Positions 16,628-26,624 are shown, counted from the stretch's first letter. The stretch is DNA of 57,942 nt from Fibrobacter succinogenes (GCA_902768325.1 CACXKY010000005.1:1-57942); one strand, 5' to 3'. The notes: generated by a model not told the origin, from the letters alone. Made by a program: numbers and translations.

Positions 16628-19600
16628 TTGACAAGGCAAATCCTTTCGACCCCCGTGGCGCTTCTTTGTGCTGCATTCTTGACCCTATCGCTGGTTGCCT
16701 GTAGCGACGACGATGCTAGTGTCTATACCAAGGAAGTCGCGCTTCTCGATGCGAAAAAATACGGTTCCCTCGAGGAACTCCCGGCCTGTTCCGAAGACCT
16801 GCGTGGACAGGTGGCCGATGTCGCCGGGGTGTACTACGCCTGCGTTCCCGATTCGTGGATGATGATTGAAGAAGTCGTGGGCGGCGTCTGCAATATCCGC
16901 GCCTGCGATGCGGTACTGGAAGGTTCGAACGTCTTTTCGATTACGGGTAGGCAAGTGTATACCTGCCGGGCCGGTTCCTGGGTCGATTCCCACGGGAAGT
17001 CTTTCTCGGACGAGGAATATATCGAATGCTTTATCGGTGCGATGATTCAAGATACGGTGGCTTCCGTCGATTCCTTGACGAGCTGCAACGCCGGAAAGGA
17101 AGGCGCCCTCTCCGTAGTCATGGGCGGCAACCTCATGGCCTGTGCCTCCAAGAAGTGGGTGGGTGTCTCGGATACCGTTGTCACGGAAAAAGAACTCCCT
17201 ACGTGTTCCAAGAGTGGAAAGTACGTCTACGTCCTAAGCAAGGTGAAGGCTTACGAGTGCAAGGATGGCGTCTGGTACAACGGCTCCATCGCCGTCAGTT
17301 CTTCCTCGAAAACGCCTGGCAGCTCGTCTTCGAAGGTCAGCTCCTCTTCTAAGGGCAAGGACAGCTCTTCCTCGAAAAAGCCGGAAAGCTCTGCGTCGGT
17401 CTCTTCTTCCTCAAAAACGGAGAGTTCTTCTTCGAAGCCGATTGATGATGGCACCCCGGTGCGCGGTATCTGTAAGGCGTCGGTCACTACGGCTCAAAAG
17501 GGCGATGCTGTCACTTACTCCTTCTACAACCTGGGCGGTACGCCGCAGACCTTCAACTGGATATTCGGCGACGTGGCCAATCCTTCGCAAAGCGATGAGG
17601 TCTCTCCGAAGGTTGCCTTCAATCACGGTGGCTGGCACAAGGCCAAGCTGGTCGTGAACGAGGGAATGGAATCTGAAAGCGATACGATTGTCTGTACGGG
17701 CGTGACCGTGCACGGGACGCCAGTAACGGGTTGTGAATGTTCGACGGATGCGAAATACATTGTAACGTCTGCCCCGGATGAATATTCGAAAGCGGAATGG
17801 ACCGTGACAGGTTGTAGCGGTGCAGGGCCGTTTACCTATGACTGGTCCAGCGGGGGTGTCGGCGAAGATTCTGTCGGAGTCGGAACTACCTCGCGGACTG
17901 GAGATTACGCCCCCTATGTGGTGGTAACCAACAGTGATGGCGAATATATGACCCCCATATGCAAAAATGTGTTCGCATTCCGGGGAATGTCGTTCAGTTG
18001 CGAACTTACCGGAAAGACCATAAAGGTGTTCTACGAGAGTAGTGCGAATTCTTCATACATCCCTTCAGTGGATTTGTCGATTGTGGCGGGGAGCCATTTC
18101 TCGACGGATATCACGATGAATGCGACGGACAAGTATGATTACTATAATGCCGATGGTTCATTCATGTATTCGCGTTATACATGGTATAGTGGAATAACCA
18201 GCGCGTCTTATACCTTGGACGATACGCTTTCTCCCTACCTTACTTATGCGGTCCTTTTTGCCGGTGATACCATGTGTACGTTGAGTCGTGCGACCTGCGG
18301 CCCGACCGATACGTCGAATGTTGTCTTCAAGGGTGAAGAGGCGTCTTGGACTCTCTTTGTCGACGGGAAACCGTCTTCTGCAAGTTCCTATGAATGGAAA
18401 ATTACGGACCAGGACGGTGTTACCGAGAGTAGCAATCTACAGAGTCCGACATATACTTATTCCAATGCGGGAACGGTATCTGCAGCCCTGACCGTAGATA
18501 AGGGTGAGGAAACGGAAACGACACTCGCCTGTGCCGATTTGACGGTTGCACCCTCAGTGACGGGATGTACCTGCGGAAACCCGACTTCTGGGGATATTCC
18601 GAATATCGACGAAGAGTGGGATGATTACGTGATGTTCGACTGGAAAGTGACCGGTTGTGAGAACGAAGATGAATTGGATTATGAATGGGAAGTGAATGGA
18701 ACGAGGCCGGATGGCAGTCCTGTGAGTGATCCTGAGTTTGGTTTTTCATCTTACAAAACGGTAGCCAGTAAATCGGCGTATGTTCCGGGAACCTATACGG
18801 TGAAGGTGACGATAAGTAACGATTATGGAGCGAAACAGGAACTCACCTGTGGACCGGCTGTCGTGTATGGAGTTTCCTGTCAGGCATCTGCGGATTATGT
18901 GAACAAGGGAAAGAATGTCACATGGTCGCTTTCGAATGCGGGCAATTATGAACCGGAGACCTATTTGTGGACTGTTACGAATACAAATGGCGAGGTGATA
19001 ACTACGGGTACAGACGCATCGATGGAGACATCGTTCCTGGTTTCGGGCGATGTCAATGCCTCTGTTGTTTTGAATAAGGGACTTGATACGGAAATTACTG
19101 TGTCTTGCCCGAGTGTTTATGTGGCAAAGGACCCTGTGAAAAATTGCTCGTGCGAAGGCCCGACCTTGCTTTCTTCTACGAATAATGTTGCCGAAGGAAG
19201 CGTCGTTTACCAGTGGCGGGTAACGGGTTGTGAAAGCCCCTATTCGCTTCCTCTGACATATGATTGGTCCTCTGGATTTACGGCGGACCCGACGGATCCT
19301 TCTGTTGTTACCAAAACCTTCACCATGGCTGGATGGGCTACTCCGCGTGTCGTGATAGAAAATACGGACGGAAATATTGATTATGCTACTTGCCGGGAAG
19401 CTACTGCTTACAGCGCCACATGCGGCCCGAATAAATCGGAAATTACGCAGGGTGAAACCGTTGTATGGTCATATCTGTTCAGCTATTTACCCGTTGATAC
19501 TTATGAATGGACGATTACGGAAGGTGAAAATGAACCCGAAGTGATTTCGATGATTGCTTATCCCGAAATGACACCTACGGCAACAGGTGTGGTGAACGCC

Positions 19601-19981
19601 TCTGTGACGTTTAATAAGGGGGATGATGAATATGAAATGGTTGTAAATTGCTCTCCGCTGATTGTGAAGGATGCGCCACCGGGACCTCCTGCTATTATGG
19701 GATGCTCTTGCGGTGATCCGGATCCTGTTCCAAGACAAAGTGCAGAAGATGTGTTCAAGTTCCGTTGGACTGTAGCCGGTTGTACGAGCGCGGGCGCCAT
19801 GCCCTTGACATATACTTGGAGTGACGACGTTACACCGGATCCCGATGATCCGACCGTGGCGATACAGGTTCCTGAGGGACCGGGAACTTATGGCCCGACT
19901 GTGACGGTAGTGAATACGGCGGGAGTAAGTAAGGAAATATCTTGTCGCCAAGTGAATTACTCTAATAATTATTCCAACTAG
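16628..19981 (+). CDS. Large lipoprotein with poly-Ser linker and PKD-like repeats
   Basis: An 1117-residue lipoprotein with lipobox LVAC (Cys25). I use the TTG at 16628 because GGAGGTGG lies 3 nt before it and the signal peptide begins there. Residues 26-220 hold three short Cys-pair modules (PACSEDLRGQ, TSCNAGKEGA, PTCSKSGKYV); a Ser/Lys linker spans about 222-275. The remainder alternates PKD-like beta domains with four repeats of a GC-x-C ... W-x-V-x-GC ... Y-x-W pattern, for example VTGCTCG...DWKVTGCENE...DYEWEV. Paired cysteines suggest disulfides outside the cell. Probably a surface adhesin or binding protein; no enzyme motif seen. Confidence 0.78.
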   Translation: MTRQILSTPVALLCAAFLTLSLVACSDDDASVYTKEVALLDAKKYGSLEELPACSEDLRGQVADVAGVYYACVPDSWMMIEEVVGGVCNIRACDAVLEGSNVFSITGRQVYTCRAGSWVDSHGKSFSDEEYIECFIGAMIQDTVASVDSLTSCNAGKEGALSVVMGGNLMACASKKWVGVSDTVVTEKELPTCSKSGKYVYVLSKVKAYECKDGVWYNGSIAVSSSSKTPGSSSSKVSSSSKGKDSSSSKKPESSASVSSSSKTESSSSKPIDDGTPVRGICKASVTTAQKGDAVTYSFYNLGGTPQTFNWIFGDVANPSQSDEVSPKVAFNHGGWHKAKLVVNEGMESESDTIVCTGVTVHGTPVTGCECSTDAKYIVTSAPDEYSKAEWTVTGCSGAGPFTYDWSSGGVGEDSVGVGTTSRTGDYAPYVVVTNSDGEYMTPICKNVFAFRGMSFSCELTGKTIKVFYESSANSSYIPSVDLSIVAGSHFSTDITMNATDKYDYYNADGSFMYSRYTWYSGITSASYTLDDTLSPYLTYAVLFAGDTMCTLSRATCGPTDTSNVVFKGEEASWTLFVDGKPSSASSYEWKITDQDGVTESSNLQSPTYTYSNAGTVSAALTVDKGEETETTLACADLTVAPSVTGCTCGNPTSGDIPNIDEEWDDYVMFDWKVTGCENEDELDYEWEVNGTRPDGSPVSDPEFGFSSYKTVASKSAYVPGTYTVKVTISNDYGAKQELTCGPAVVYGVSCQASADYVNKGKNVTWSLSNAGNYEPETYLWTVTNTNGEVITTGTDASMETSFLVSGDVNASVVLNKGLDTEITVSCPSVYVAKDPVKNCSCEGPTLLSSTNNVAEGSVVYQWRVTGCESPYSLPLTYDWSSGFTADPTDPSVVTKTFTMAGWATPRVVIENTDGNIDYATCREATAYSATCGPNKSEITQGETVVWSYLFSYLPVDTYEWTITEGENEPEVISMIAYPEMTPTATGVVNASVTFNKGDDEYEMVVNCSPLIVKDAPPGPPAIMGCSCGDPDPVPRQSAEDVFKFRWTVAGCTSAGAMPLTYTWSDDVTPDPDDPTVAIQVPEGPGTYGPTVTVVNTAGVSKEISCRQVNYSNNYSN

Positions 19982-19999
19982 TGAGGCGGAGAAAAAACG

Positions 20000-22090
20000 A
20001 TGTATAACGTTTTTTTGAAAAAAATTCTGCTCGGCTCTGTTGTATTGGCGCTTGTGGCGTCTTGTAGTGACGATGGTTCGGATGACTGGGGCAATGAAAT
20101 CGTATCTGGCCCGGCCATGCTGAACCTCGATAGCATCGAACGTACGGATTCGCTCTATTCCTGGTACCTGGAAAAGATGGCCAGTTGTGGAGATTCCTGT
20201 GAAGACGATTTCAACATCGTTTTCCCTGGCCGCGCATCCAGCGGTTCCAAGGGGTCTTCTTCGACGTCTGCGGGGAGTTCCGCGAAGGTTTCGAGCAGTT
20301 TGGGGACATCGAGCAGTTTTGGAACATCGAGCAGTTCGGGAACCTCTAGCAACTCGGCTGCAAGTTCTGCAGCGAAGAGTTCCGACGACGGAGACGATGA
20401 CTATGAGGATGCTTCCAAGGTCCGCCTCCTGCCGCCCGCGGGTTTTTATGAAGAACTGACGATTCCCGTGCCTGCACCTGAATATGGCGGCAAAATCCGC
20501 TGTACCTTCGATGGTTCCATGCCGACTTCCGCCACGGCGGAATTTGTGGAACCCTATGTGGTGAACCGCAATACAGCAGTACGCTGTGCGGAATTTGTCG
20601 GTGATTCCATCGCGCGCAAGTCGAGCCATACCTATTTTATCAACGAGACCGTCTCCATGCCGGTCGTGGCCATCAGCGTGGATCCTTACCTGATGTTTGA
20701 TTCCAAGAACGGCTACTACAGCCAGGGCGTTTCGTACTGCGCGGAACCGTGCCGTGAGGCGAATTACTGGTGGGACCTGGAACTCCCCGTCCATGTGGAG
20801 TTCTTCGAAAACGGCAGTTCTTCGACGAAGAGGGACTGGCAGATTGATGCGGGTCTTTCCATTATCGGCCAGTGGAGCCGTTACAGGGCCAAGAAGTCCG
20901 TGGCCATCAAGATGAAGAGCGAATACCAGGATGGCCGTATCAAGTTCCCGCTGTTCAAGACCAGGCCCGAAGACAACAAGTTCAAGGCTTTCAACTTGAG
21001 AAACAACGGTAACCGATTTGTGGGGGACTACATCGAAGACCCGATGCTCACGAGCCTTATGGAAGGGAGCGGGGTAGATTACCAGAGAAGCCGCCAGGTG
21101 GTGGTATTTTACAATGGTGCCTACTACGGGATTTTCGACATGCGCGAACGCCTGAATGAACATTTCGTCGAGACGAACTACGGTATCGATTCCAAGCAGG
21201 TGAACATTGTGAAGCACATAAAGACTACCGTGACTGCTAGCGGCGGCTCGGAGGCCTCTTACGTGGAAATGCTTGATTTTATCCATAAGAGTAACTTCAA
21301 GACGGATGCGGAAGCCTATAAGAAGCTCCAGACCATGATGGACGTCGGTAATTATGCGGATTACATGGCTGCTGAAATTTATATCCACAACGGTGACTGG
21401 CCCGACAACAACGTCCGCGCCTGGAATACGGCGGATAGGCCTTTCAAGTTCATGATTTTCGACGTGGACCACGGCTTCGGCTGGGACTGGGCCGTGAGCG
21501 GATTCAATTATACGAGCCACAACATGTTCAACTGGATAAAGCAGGGTGGGACGAACCGCTGCCTAGGGGAGCGCTGTTTTGCTGAAATCTACATCAAGCT
21601 GATCGAGAATCCCGATTTTAGGCGTCTCTTTATCAACCATGCCGCGGTCATGCTCGACTATTACCTGAATTACGATAAAGTCGTAGCGGCGACCGACGCG
21701 ATGACGGCGTCAATTCCGAGTGCCGAGATGGATAGGGACATCAAGAAGTACCCGAGGAATGAACATTCCTTCGACAGGACTGGAGCGAATCTCAAATCTT
21801 ACGCGAGTACCAGGACGAATATCGTTCGCGCGGAAATCAGTCTAGAATTCGGTCTCGGTCAGGATATTTCCGTCAGGATTGCCTCGACTGGCAGGGGCAA
21901 GGTGCTCCTGGACGGCATGACGCTCCCGAGCAACGACTATACCGGAAGGTTCTTTGCCGACAATGACATGCTCCTTACCGCGGTTCCGCTGGATGGCGGC
22001 GTCTTTGTACGTTGGGAAGATGGCTCTACCGAGAACCCGCGACTCGTGAGCCCTGTTAACGGCTCCAAGTTTACTGCGGAATTCAAGTAG
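20000..22090 (+). CDS. CotH-family lipoprotein with chitobiase-like and B-repeat domains
   Basis: A 696-residue lipoprotein: lipobox VASC (Cys22), Ser-rich linker (about 75-130), then a chitobiase/hexosaminidase C-terminal-like module (GGKIRCTFDGSMPTS). A CotH domain follows from about 215 to 560, with YYGIFDMRERLNEHF, MIFDVDHGFGW and the NNGNRFVGDYIEDPML stretch. The last 75 residues look like a divergent InlB-type B repeat (GRGKVLLDGMTL...FVRWEDGS). The gene follows the PKD-like lipoprotein by 18 nt with a GAGGCGGAG ribosome site, so the two are likely co-transcribed. It is larger than the CotH protein at 4177-5412 and shares only the core. Confidence 0.83.
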   Translation: MYNVFLKKILLGSVVLALVASCSDDGSDDWGNEIVSGPAMLNLDSIERTDSLYSWYLEKMASCGDSCEDDFNIVFPGRASSGSKGSSSTSAGSSAKVSSSLGTSSSFGTSSSSGTSSNSAASSAAKSSDDGDDDYEDASKVRLLPPAGFYEELTIPVPAPEYGGKIRCTFDGSMPTSATAEFVEPYVVNRNTAVRCAEFVGDSIARKSSHTYFINETVSMPVVAISVDPYLMFDSKNGYYSQGVSYCAEPCREANYWWDLELPVHVEFFENGSSSTKRDWQIDAGLSIIGQWSRYRAKKSVAIKMKSEYQDGRIKFPLFKTRPEDNKFKAFNLRNNGNRFVGDYIEDPMLTSLMEGSGVDYQRSRQVVVFYNGAYYGIFDMRERLNEHFVETNYGIDSKQVNIVKHIKTTVTASGGSEASYVEMLDFIHKSNFKTDAEAYKKLQTMMDVGNYADYMAAEIYIHNGDWPDNNVRAWNTADRPFKFMIFDVDHGFGWDWAVSGFNYTSHNMFNWIKQGGTNRCLGERCFAEIYIKLIENPDFRRLFINHAAVMLDYYLNYDKVVAATDAMTASIPSAEMDRDIKKYPRNEHSFDRTGANLKSYASTRTNIVRAEISLEFGLGQDISVRIASTGRGKVLLDGMTLPSNDYTGRFFADNDMLLTAVPLDGGVFVRWEDGSTENPRLVSPVNGSKFTAEFK

Positions 22091-22114
22091 GTTTTTTTCA
22101 GAGTAGCAAAGAAT

Positions 22115-22151
22115 GCCTGGCAGCCCTTTTTAGGCGCCAGGCGTCTTGTTT
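22115..22151 (+). terminator. Terminator after the CotH gene
   Basis: GCCTGGC and GCCAGGC pair around AGCC-cttttta-GGC, followed by a T-rich tail. Confidence 0.75.
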
Positions 22152-22215
22152 TCTTACGAAAAAAATATATTTTTGATGGTGTAGGGATGCTTTGTTTATC
22201 GGTAAGGGGAACGAT

Positions 22216-24276
22216 ATGTCAAAGGTTTACTTGGGTAAATACGTAAATTTTAGAGCCTTCTGGCTTACGGTGTACTTCACTTGTGCATTGGTCTTTTTGG
22301 TGTCTTGTGGCGATTCGGACAGTTCGAATAATGCAGATGCGAATGTGGGTGCAACCTTTTTTGAACCGGATTCGTCCTTCACGACAGCCGATTCCGTGGG
22401 CCGTGGCGATACCGCAACAACGCCTGACACGTTGACGAACCGGGATTCCGTGTTTCTCCGCGATACGGTCTCCAGGGACACTTCGCGTAAGGATACTTCC
22501 GATAACAGGACGCAAGATACGACAGCCAAGGATCCGTCGATTCTTGAAAACGTGACGGTTACGGGAACGTTCGGTTACGGCTTGCAAGATTCCAGGTCGA
22601 GTGTTACCGTGCAGGCGCTTGATGAAACTTTCAATACGGTTGCGACATTCACGGCGACGGTCCCTCCGAAAGGCGGGACTTATACGGCGGAGAATGTGAC
22701 TTTCCGCCCGCCCTATGCGAAGGCCGTCTATTCTGGTACGATTACCGACTTGGCCCATGGCGGTACGGTCACCATGAAGGATTCCCTGTATGCTCTTGTA
22801 GGCGGCCAGGGGAATGCGGGCGTTGCCAATATCAACTTCCTGACGTTCCTGAAGTCCGTGTATATGCAAACGCTGTTGAAACAGCCCGGCGCTACCGCGG
22901 CGTCTGCTTCCGCGACGTCTTCCGCTGCGGTCTGGAGCATGTTCCATATCGATACGGCGGGCCTCGGCCTAGTCGATTCGATTACCTCGTTCACGGGTAG
23001 CGAATCGGGAACGGCGCTTCTGGCCGTGACCATCATGATGCAGTCCGCCCTGCAAGATACCGTGGCAAACCTCTGGAAAGTGGCTGCCGACTTTGCGGAC
23101 GGTTCCTGGGATGATTCCGTGGCCCGCGCTAAAATTGCGGACTGGGCCCTGGGCGTAGATGTGAATGACGAATTCGAAACGATTCGCGGGCATGTACGGA
23201 AGTTGGGGCTCGGTACCGTCGCTGATTTCGAAAAGTACATAAGGGGTTTCTACCAGGCTGAACTCGGTATTCCGGCCTGCAACGAAGAAAACGAGGGCAA
23301 GATCGTCTTTGCGACGAACCCCTCGAGCACGTATTATGCTTCTGAATATTCCGATGTCTCTGTTACGACGGACCGCTTCGTTTGCGACGACGAGGGCGTA
23401 TGGCAACTGGCCATGGACAGGGAGAAGGATACCTACGAGATGGGGCAGGGGACCGACGGCGAAATCCGCCAGGGCCGTGTCAATGCGGGGAACCTCTACC
23501 GTTACAGCGCTACGGGTCGAAGCTGGCGTGCAATGACATCGGATGTCGATATTAACGCTTACTTTGTCGACAAGTCCAATATCACCGATTTTGTCGACAT
23601 CAAGAGGGTGTACGAGAGCATCAAGGACAACGAGAGGGTCATCTTCTTGCTGCGTCATGGCGAACGCGACAAGGATGCCACGAGCAAGAACAGCGGGCTT
23701 ACCAAGGCCGGCATCGATTCGGCGAAGTCCATGGGCGCGAAGCTCACCAAGTTTGACGAACCGATGAGGCTCGGGGCCTCGGAATTCTACCGTGCGCAGC
23801 AGACTGTAATTGCCATCGCCCAGGGACGTGGGCAGGATACGACTGTTACGGATACGTTCCCTGAACTGAACGATGACTGGTACATGATCGACAGGTCGCT
23901 GGTGAACCAGGCGGAATCCGATGCCGGTGGCGGTTGGGAAGCGACTTCGTACTATACCTATACTGGGAGGTATTCCGGCGACACGGCGAGAATCCAGGCC
24001 TACTATAACTTGCAGGAACGCTCCGCCGAACTGATTGAAATCCTGCTCCACAAGTACGAAAACGAACCCGACCGTTTCATCATGCTCAGTTCCCACGACA
24101 AACTCATGGTCCCGTTCGTGGCCTACTGCTCGAAGCTTAGGATCAACATGAACATCAAGAACGGCGGAACCTGGATCAACTACCTCGCCGGTATCGCCAT
24201 AATCTGGGACAAGTCCGGTAACAGGCGCTATGTAGCCTTCAAGGGGCTTAGGAATGCCTATTTCCAGGGCTGGTAA
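22216..24276 (+). CDS. Lipoprotein with a histidine-phosphatase domain
   Basis: A 686-residue lipoprotein with lipobox LVSC (Cys31). The start is the ATG at 22216, 5 nt after TAAGGGGA. A Thr/Asp-rich linker leads to a middle region without recognised family (about 110-440). The C-terminal part is histidine-phosphatase-like (phosphoglycerate-mutase superfamily): VIFLLRHGERD with the RHG catalytic motif, GLTKAG, a SEFYRAQQTV segment and a second His in MLSSHDKLMVPF. Most relatives are cytoplasmic, so an exported, lipid-anchored copy suggests a phosphatase acting on an external phosphate ester. Substrate unknown. Confidence 0.8.
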   Translation: MSKVYLGKYVNFRAFWLTVYFTCALVFLVSCGDSDSSNNADANVGATFFEPDSSFTTADSVGRGDTATTPDTLTNRDSVFLRDTVSRDTSRKDTSDNRTQDTTAKDPSILENVTVTGTFGYGLQDSRSSVTVQALDETFNTVATFTATVPPKGGTYTAENVTFRPPYAKAVYSGTITDLAHGGTVTMKDSLYALVGGQGNAGVANINFLTFLKSVYMQTLLKQPGATAASASATSSAAVWSMFHIDTAGLGLVDSITSFTGSESGTALLAVTIMMQSALQDTVANLWKVAADFADGSWDDSVARAKIADWALGVDVNDEFETIRGHVRKLGLGTVADFEKYIRGFYQAELGIPACNEENEGKIVFATNPSSTYYASEYSDVSVTTDRFVCDDEGVWQLAMDREKDTYEMGQGTDGEIRQGRVNAGNLYRYSATGRSWRAMTSDVDINAYFVDKSNITDFVDIKRVYESIKDNERVIFLLRHGERDKDATSKNSGLTKAGIDSAKSMGAKLTKFDEPMRLGASEFYRAQQTVIAIAQGRGQDTTVTDTFPELNDDWYMIDRSLVNQAESDAGGGWEATSYYTYTGRYSGDTARIQAYYNLQERSAELIEILLHKYENEPDRFIMLSSHDKLMVPFVAYCSKLRINMNIKNGGTWINYLAGIAIIWDKSGNRRYVAFKGLRNAYFQGW

Positions 24277-24306
24277 AGGATAATCGTTAAGGGTTCAAAA
24301 AATCAC

Positions 24307-24335
24307 TTGCTTTTCTGAGCACTAATTATTATATT
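24307..24335 (+). promoter_or_regulatory. Sigma-70-like promoter, TTGCTT-17-TATATT
   Basis: The -35 TTGCTT is at 24307-24312 and the -10 TATATT at 24330-24335, with a 17-nt spacer. The same -35 and -10 hexamers and spacer precede ssrA. Confidence 0.7.
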
Positions 24336-24360
24336 GGTGTACAGAAGGGCAGGTGTATAG

Positions 24361-25680
24361 ATGGACCTACGAGAAAAGCTTAATATTCTGGGTGACGCGG
24401 CCAAGTACGACGTGTCGTGTTCTTCAAGCGGTTCAAGCCGCGGGGCTCCCAAGGGCGGGCTCGGTAGCGGCTGCAGTGCGGGCATATGCCACACATGGTC
24501 GGCCGACGGCCGGTGCATTTCCCTGTTGAAGGTGCTGTTCAGCAACGCCTGCAAGTACGATTGTGCCTACTGCATCAACCGCCGCAGCAACGATATCCCG
24601 CGAGCGACGTTTACGCCCAAGGAGCTCATTGACCTCACGCTCGAATTCTACCGCCGTAACTACATCGAGGGGCTGTTCCTCAGTTCCGCGGTGGTCGGCA
24701 GCCCCGACAACACCATGGAAAAGCTCGTGTATGTCGCGAAGGAACTGCGCACGGTCCACCGTTTTGGCGGCTACATCCACCTGAAGGCGATTCCGGGGGC
24801 GAGTTCGCGCCTGCTCTACGAGGCGGGGCTGTACGCCGACCGCAGCAGCGTGAATGTCGAGATTCCCTCCGATAGGCAACTGCAGTATCTCGCTCCCGAA
24901 AAGAATTACGAGTCCATCTTCAGGCCGATGAACTTTTTGGCCGAACGCAAGCTGGAATACTCTGCGGGCAAGCATTCCCGCTATACGCCGAAGTTTTTGC
25001 CGGCAGGGCAGAGCACGCAGATGATCGTGGGCGCGTCGGGGGAGTCCGACCTGCAGATTCTGCGCCTTTCCGCAGGCTTCTACAACCAGCAGCGCATGAA
25101 GCGCGTCTATTTCTCGGGCTACATTCCGGTCAATGCCGACAAGCGTCTCCCGGCGCTCACGACCAAGCCTCCGCTGTTACGCGAGCACCGCCTTTACCAG
25201 GCCGACTGGCTTATGCGCTTTTACCATTTCGGTCACGAGGAGATTCTGGACGAATCGAACCCGAACCTTGACCCCGATTTGGACCCGAAGGCCATGTGGG
25301 CGTTGCGCCATCCGGAGTTTTTCCCTATCGATTTGCAGACCGCCGACTACGAGATGATTTTGCGCGTCCCGGGAATCGGCGTGAAGTCGGCCCAGCTGAT
25401 TGTGAGCGGTCGCCGTTTTTGCAAGATTCGGCTGGAACAGCTCAAGAAGATGGGGGTGGTTCTCAAGCGCGCGAAGTACTTCGTCTATAATCCCGATGTA
25501 CCGGCGAACTTGCGCAGGCTTTACCCCGAGATGCTACGTCCGTTGCTGATTGCCCGCCCGAAACCCGCCCAACTCGATTTTTTCAGCCAGTTGCAGATGC
25601 CCGCGCTCCCGGCCCCCGCGCCCTATAAACCTGCAATCCAAGCCCTCCCGGCCCCCGCGCCGCTCAGCTCCGCGGGCTAA
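24361..25680 (+). CDS. Putative DNA modification/repair radical SAM protein
   Basis: A 439-residue protein of the family annotated as putative DNA modification/repair radical SAM (TIGR03916 as I recall it). It opens with MDLREKLNILGDAAKYDVSC, has the cluster motif CKYDCAYC, an upstream Cys-rich GSGCSAGICHTW stretch and a C-terminal helix-hairpin-helix (LRVPGIGVKSAQLIV) that suggests DNA binding. The partner DUF4130 gene lies downstream, as in other genomes. The reaction is not known to me. The C-terminus ends in a Pro/Ala-rich tail with repeats of LPAPAP that may be dispensable. Confidence 0.9.
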   Translation: MDLREKLNILGDAAKYDVSCSSSGSSRGAPKGGLGSGCSAGICHTWSADGRCISLLKVLFSNACKYDCAYCINRRSNDIPRATFTPKELIDLTLEFYRRNYIEGLFLSSAVVGSPDNTMEKLVYVAKELRTVHRFGGYIHLKAIPGASSRLLYEAGLYADRSSVNVEIPSDRQLQYLAPEKNYESIFRPMNFLAERKLEYSAGKHSRYTPKFLPAGQSTQMIVGASGESDLQILRLSAGFYNQQRMKRVYFSGYIPVNADKRLPALTTKPPLLREHRLYQADWLMRFYHFGHEEILDESNPNLDPDLDPKAMWALRHPEFFPIDLQTADYEMILRVPGIGVKSAQLIVSGRRFCKIRLEQLKKMGVVLKRAKYFVYNPDVPANLRRLYPEMLRPLLIARPKPAQLDFFSQLQMPALPAPAPYKPAIQALPAPAPLSSAG

Positions 25681-25813
25681 CCCCACACCCTACATTCCTC
25701 ATTGCAAATCAGGTCTGGATCCTTCATTTCGCAACTACGTTACTTCATTCAGGATGACACCGTAAAACACACTTCACACCTCACACCCCACACTCCACAC
25801 CCCACATCTGTAA
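25681..25813. repeat. Repeat-filled spacer
   Basis: The gap holds CA-rich CACACCCTACATTCC units, then a minus-orientation GTCATCCTGA...AAGGATCCAG palindrome (25715-25758), then a run of CACACCTCACACCCCAC units up to the next start codon. No gene is seen. Confidence 0.75.
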
Positions 25814-26605
25814 ATGTCTCTCCTCATCTCCTACGATTCTTCTTTCGACGGCTTCCTGAGCGCGGTATTCGAGATTTACCGCCAGCGCCTCGATGTCGGC
25901 GATTTCTTGCCCGAACGTCCGTACGATCCGGAATCGTCGGCAACGTTCGATTTGTTCTTGCAGCCGTTCCATGTAGAGACGAACATGGAGTCCGCCCGCC
26001 GTTTGCGCCGTGCTGTTGTGAATATGGCGGGCGAGGACGTGCTCAACCTGTTGGAGACGGCCTTCCGCTCGGAAGAACGTGGGGTAGAGATGAAGATCCT
26101 GGCTTTTTTGCGTGAGCTTTTTTCCGGTACGGACCCGAATTACGCCCGTAACCCGACGAGTACGGAGATGCTCCCGCTGTTCATGCTCGCGCGGGCGGTG
26201 CGTCACGAGTCCGGCGGAATGCTGGGCCTTGTCCGCTTTAACAAGGCGCCCGACGGCTCCTATATTGCCGAAATCGAGCCGAAATACGATATTCTCGAGA
26301 TGATTGTTGGGCATTTCCGCGGGCGCTTCCCGAACGGGCGGTGGGCCATTGTCGATGTCAAGCGCTGTTACGGAGCCTTTTACGACGGCCGCCATACGGA
26401 ATTCCTCGATTTGCCGGACACGGCAACAGTTTCCAAGACTATCGCTGAAAATGCCCCTCCTGACGATTTTACGCGCATGTGGAAGTCCTATTACGACACC
26501 ATGGCCATCAAGGAACGCTTGAATCCGCGCCTCCTTAGGCGCTGCCTGCCCGTGCGTTACTGGAAGCACCTGCACGAACGCCAGGATTATGTACAACCGA
26601 AATGA
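25814..26605 (+). CDS. DUF4130 protein, partner of the repair radical SAM
   Basis: A 263-residue protein resembling the DUF4130 / 'probable DNA metabolism protein' family (TIGR03915). It opens with LISYDSSFDGFLSAVFEIY and contains MLPLFMLARAVRHESGGMLGLVRF and a WAIVDVKRCYGAFYDG segment. In some bacteria this domain is fused to a uracil-DNA glycosylase, and it is found next to the radical SAM gene, so a joint role in nucleic acid repair or modification is likely. The ATG is preceded by CA-rich repeats rather than a Shine-Dalgarno. Confidence 0.88.
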   Translation: MSLLISYDSSFDGFLSAVFEIYRQRLDVGDFLPERPYDPESSATFDLFLQPFHVETNMESARRLRRAVVNMAGEDVLNLLETAFRSEERGVEMKILAFLRELFSGTDPNYARNPTSTEMLPLFMLARAVRHESGGMLGLVRFNKAPDGSYIAEIEPKYDILEMIVGHFRGRFPNGRWAIVDVKRCYGAFYDGRHTEFLDLPDTATVSKTIAENAPPDDFTRMWKSYYDTMAIKERLNPRLLRRCLPVRYWKHLHERQDYVQPK

Positions 26606-26624
26606 CCCCTCTTTTACTTTAGGG

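Noticed and set aside
19487..21520. A 677-residue open frame antisense to the CotH-like and PKD-like lipoprotein genes
   Set aside because: It crosses the boundary of two well-supported sense genes and shows no recognisable domain.
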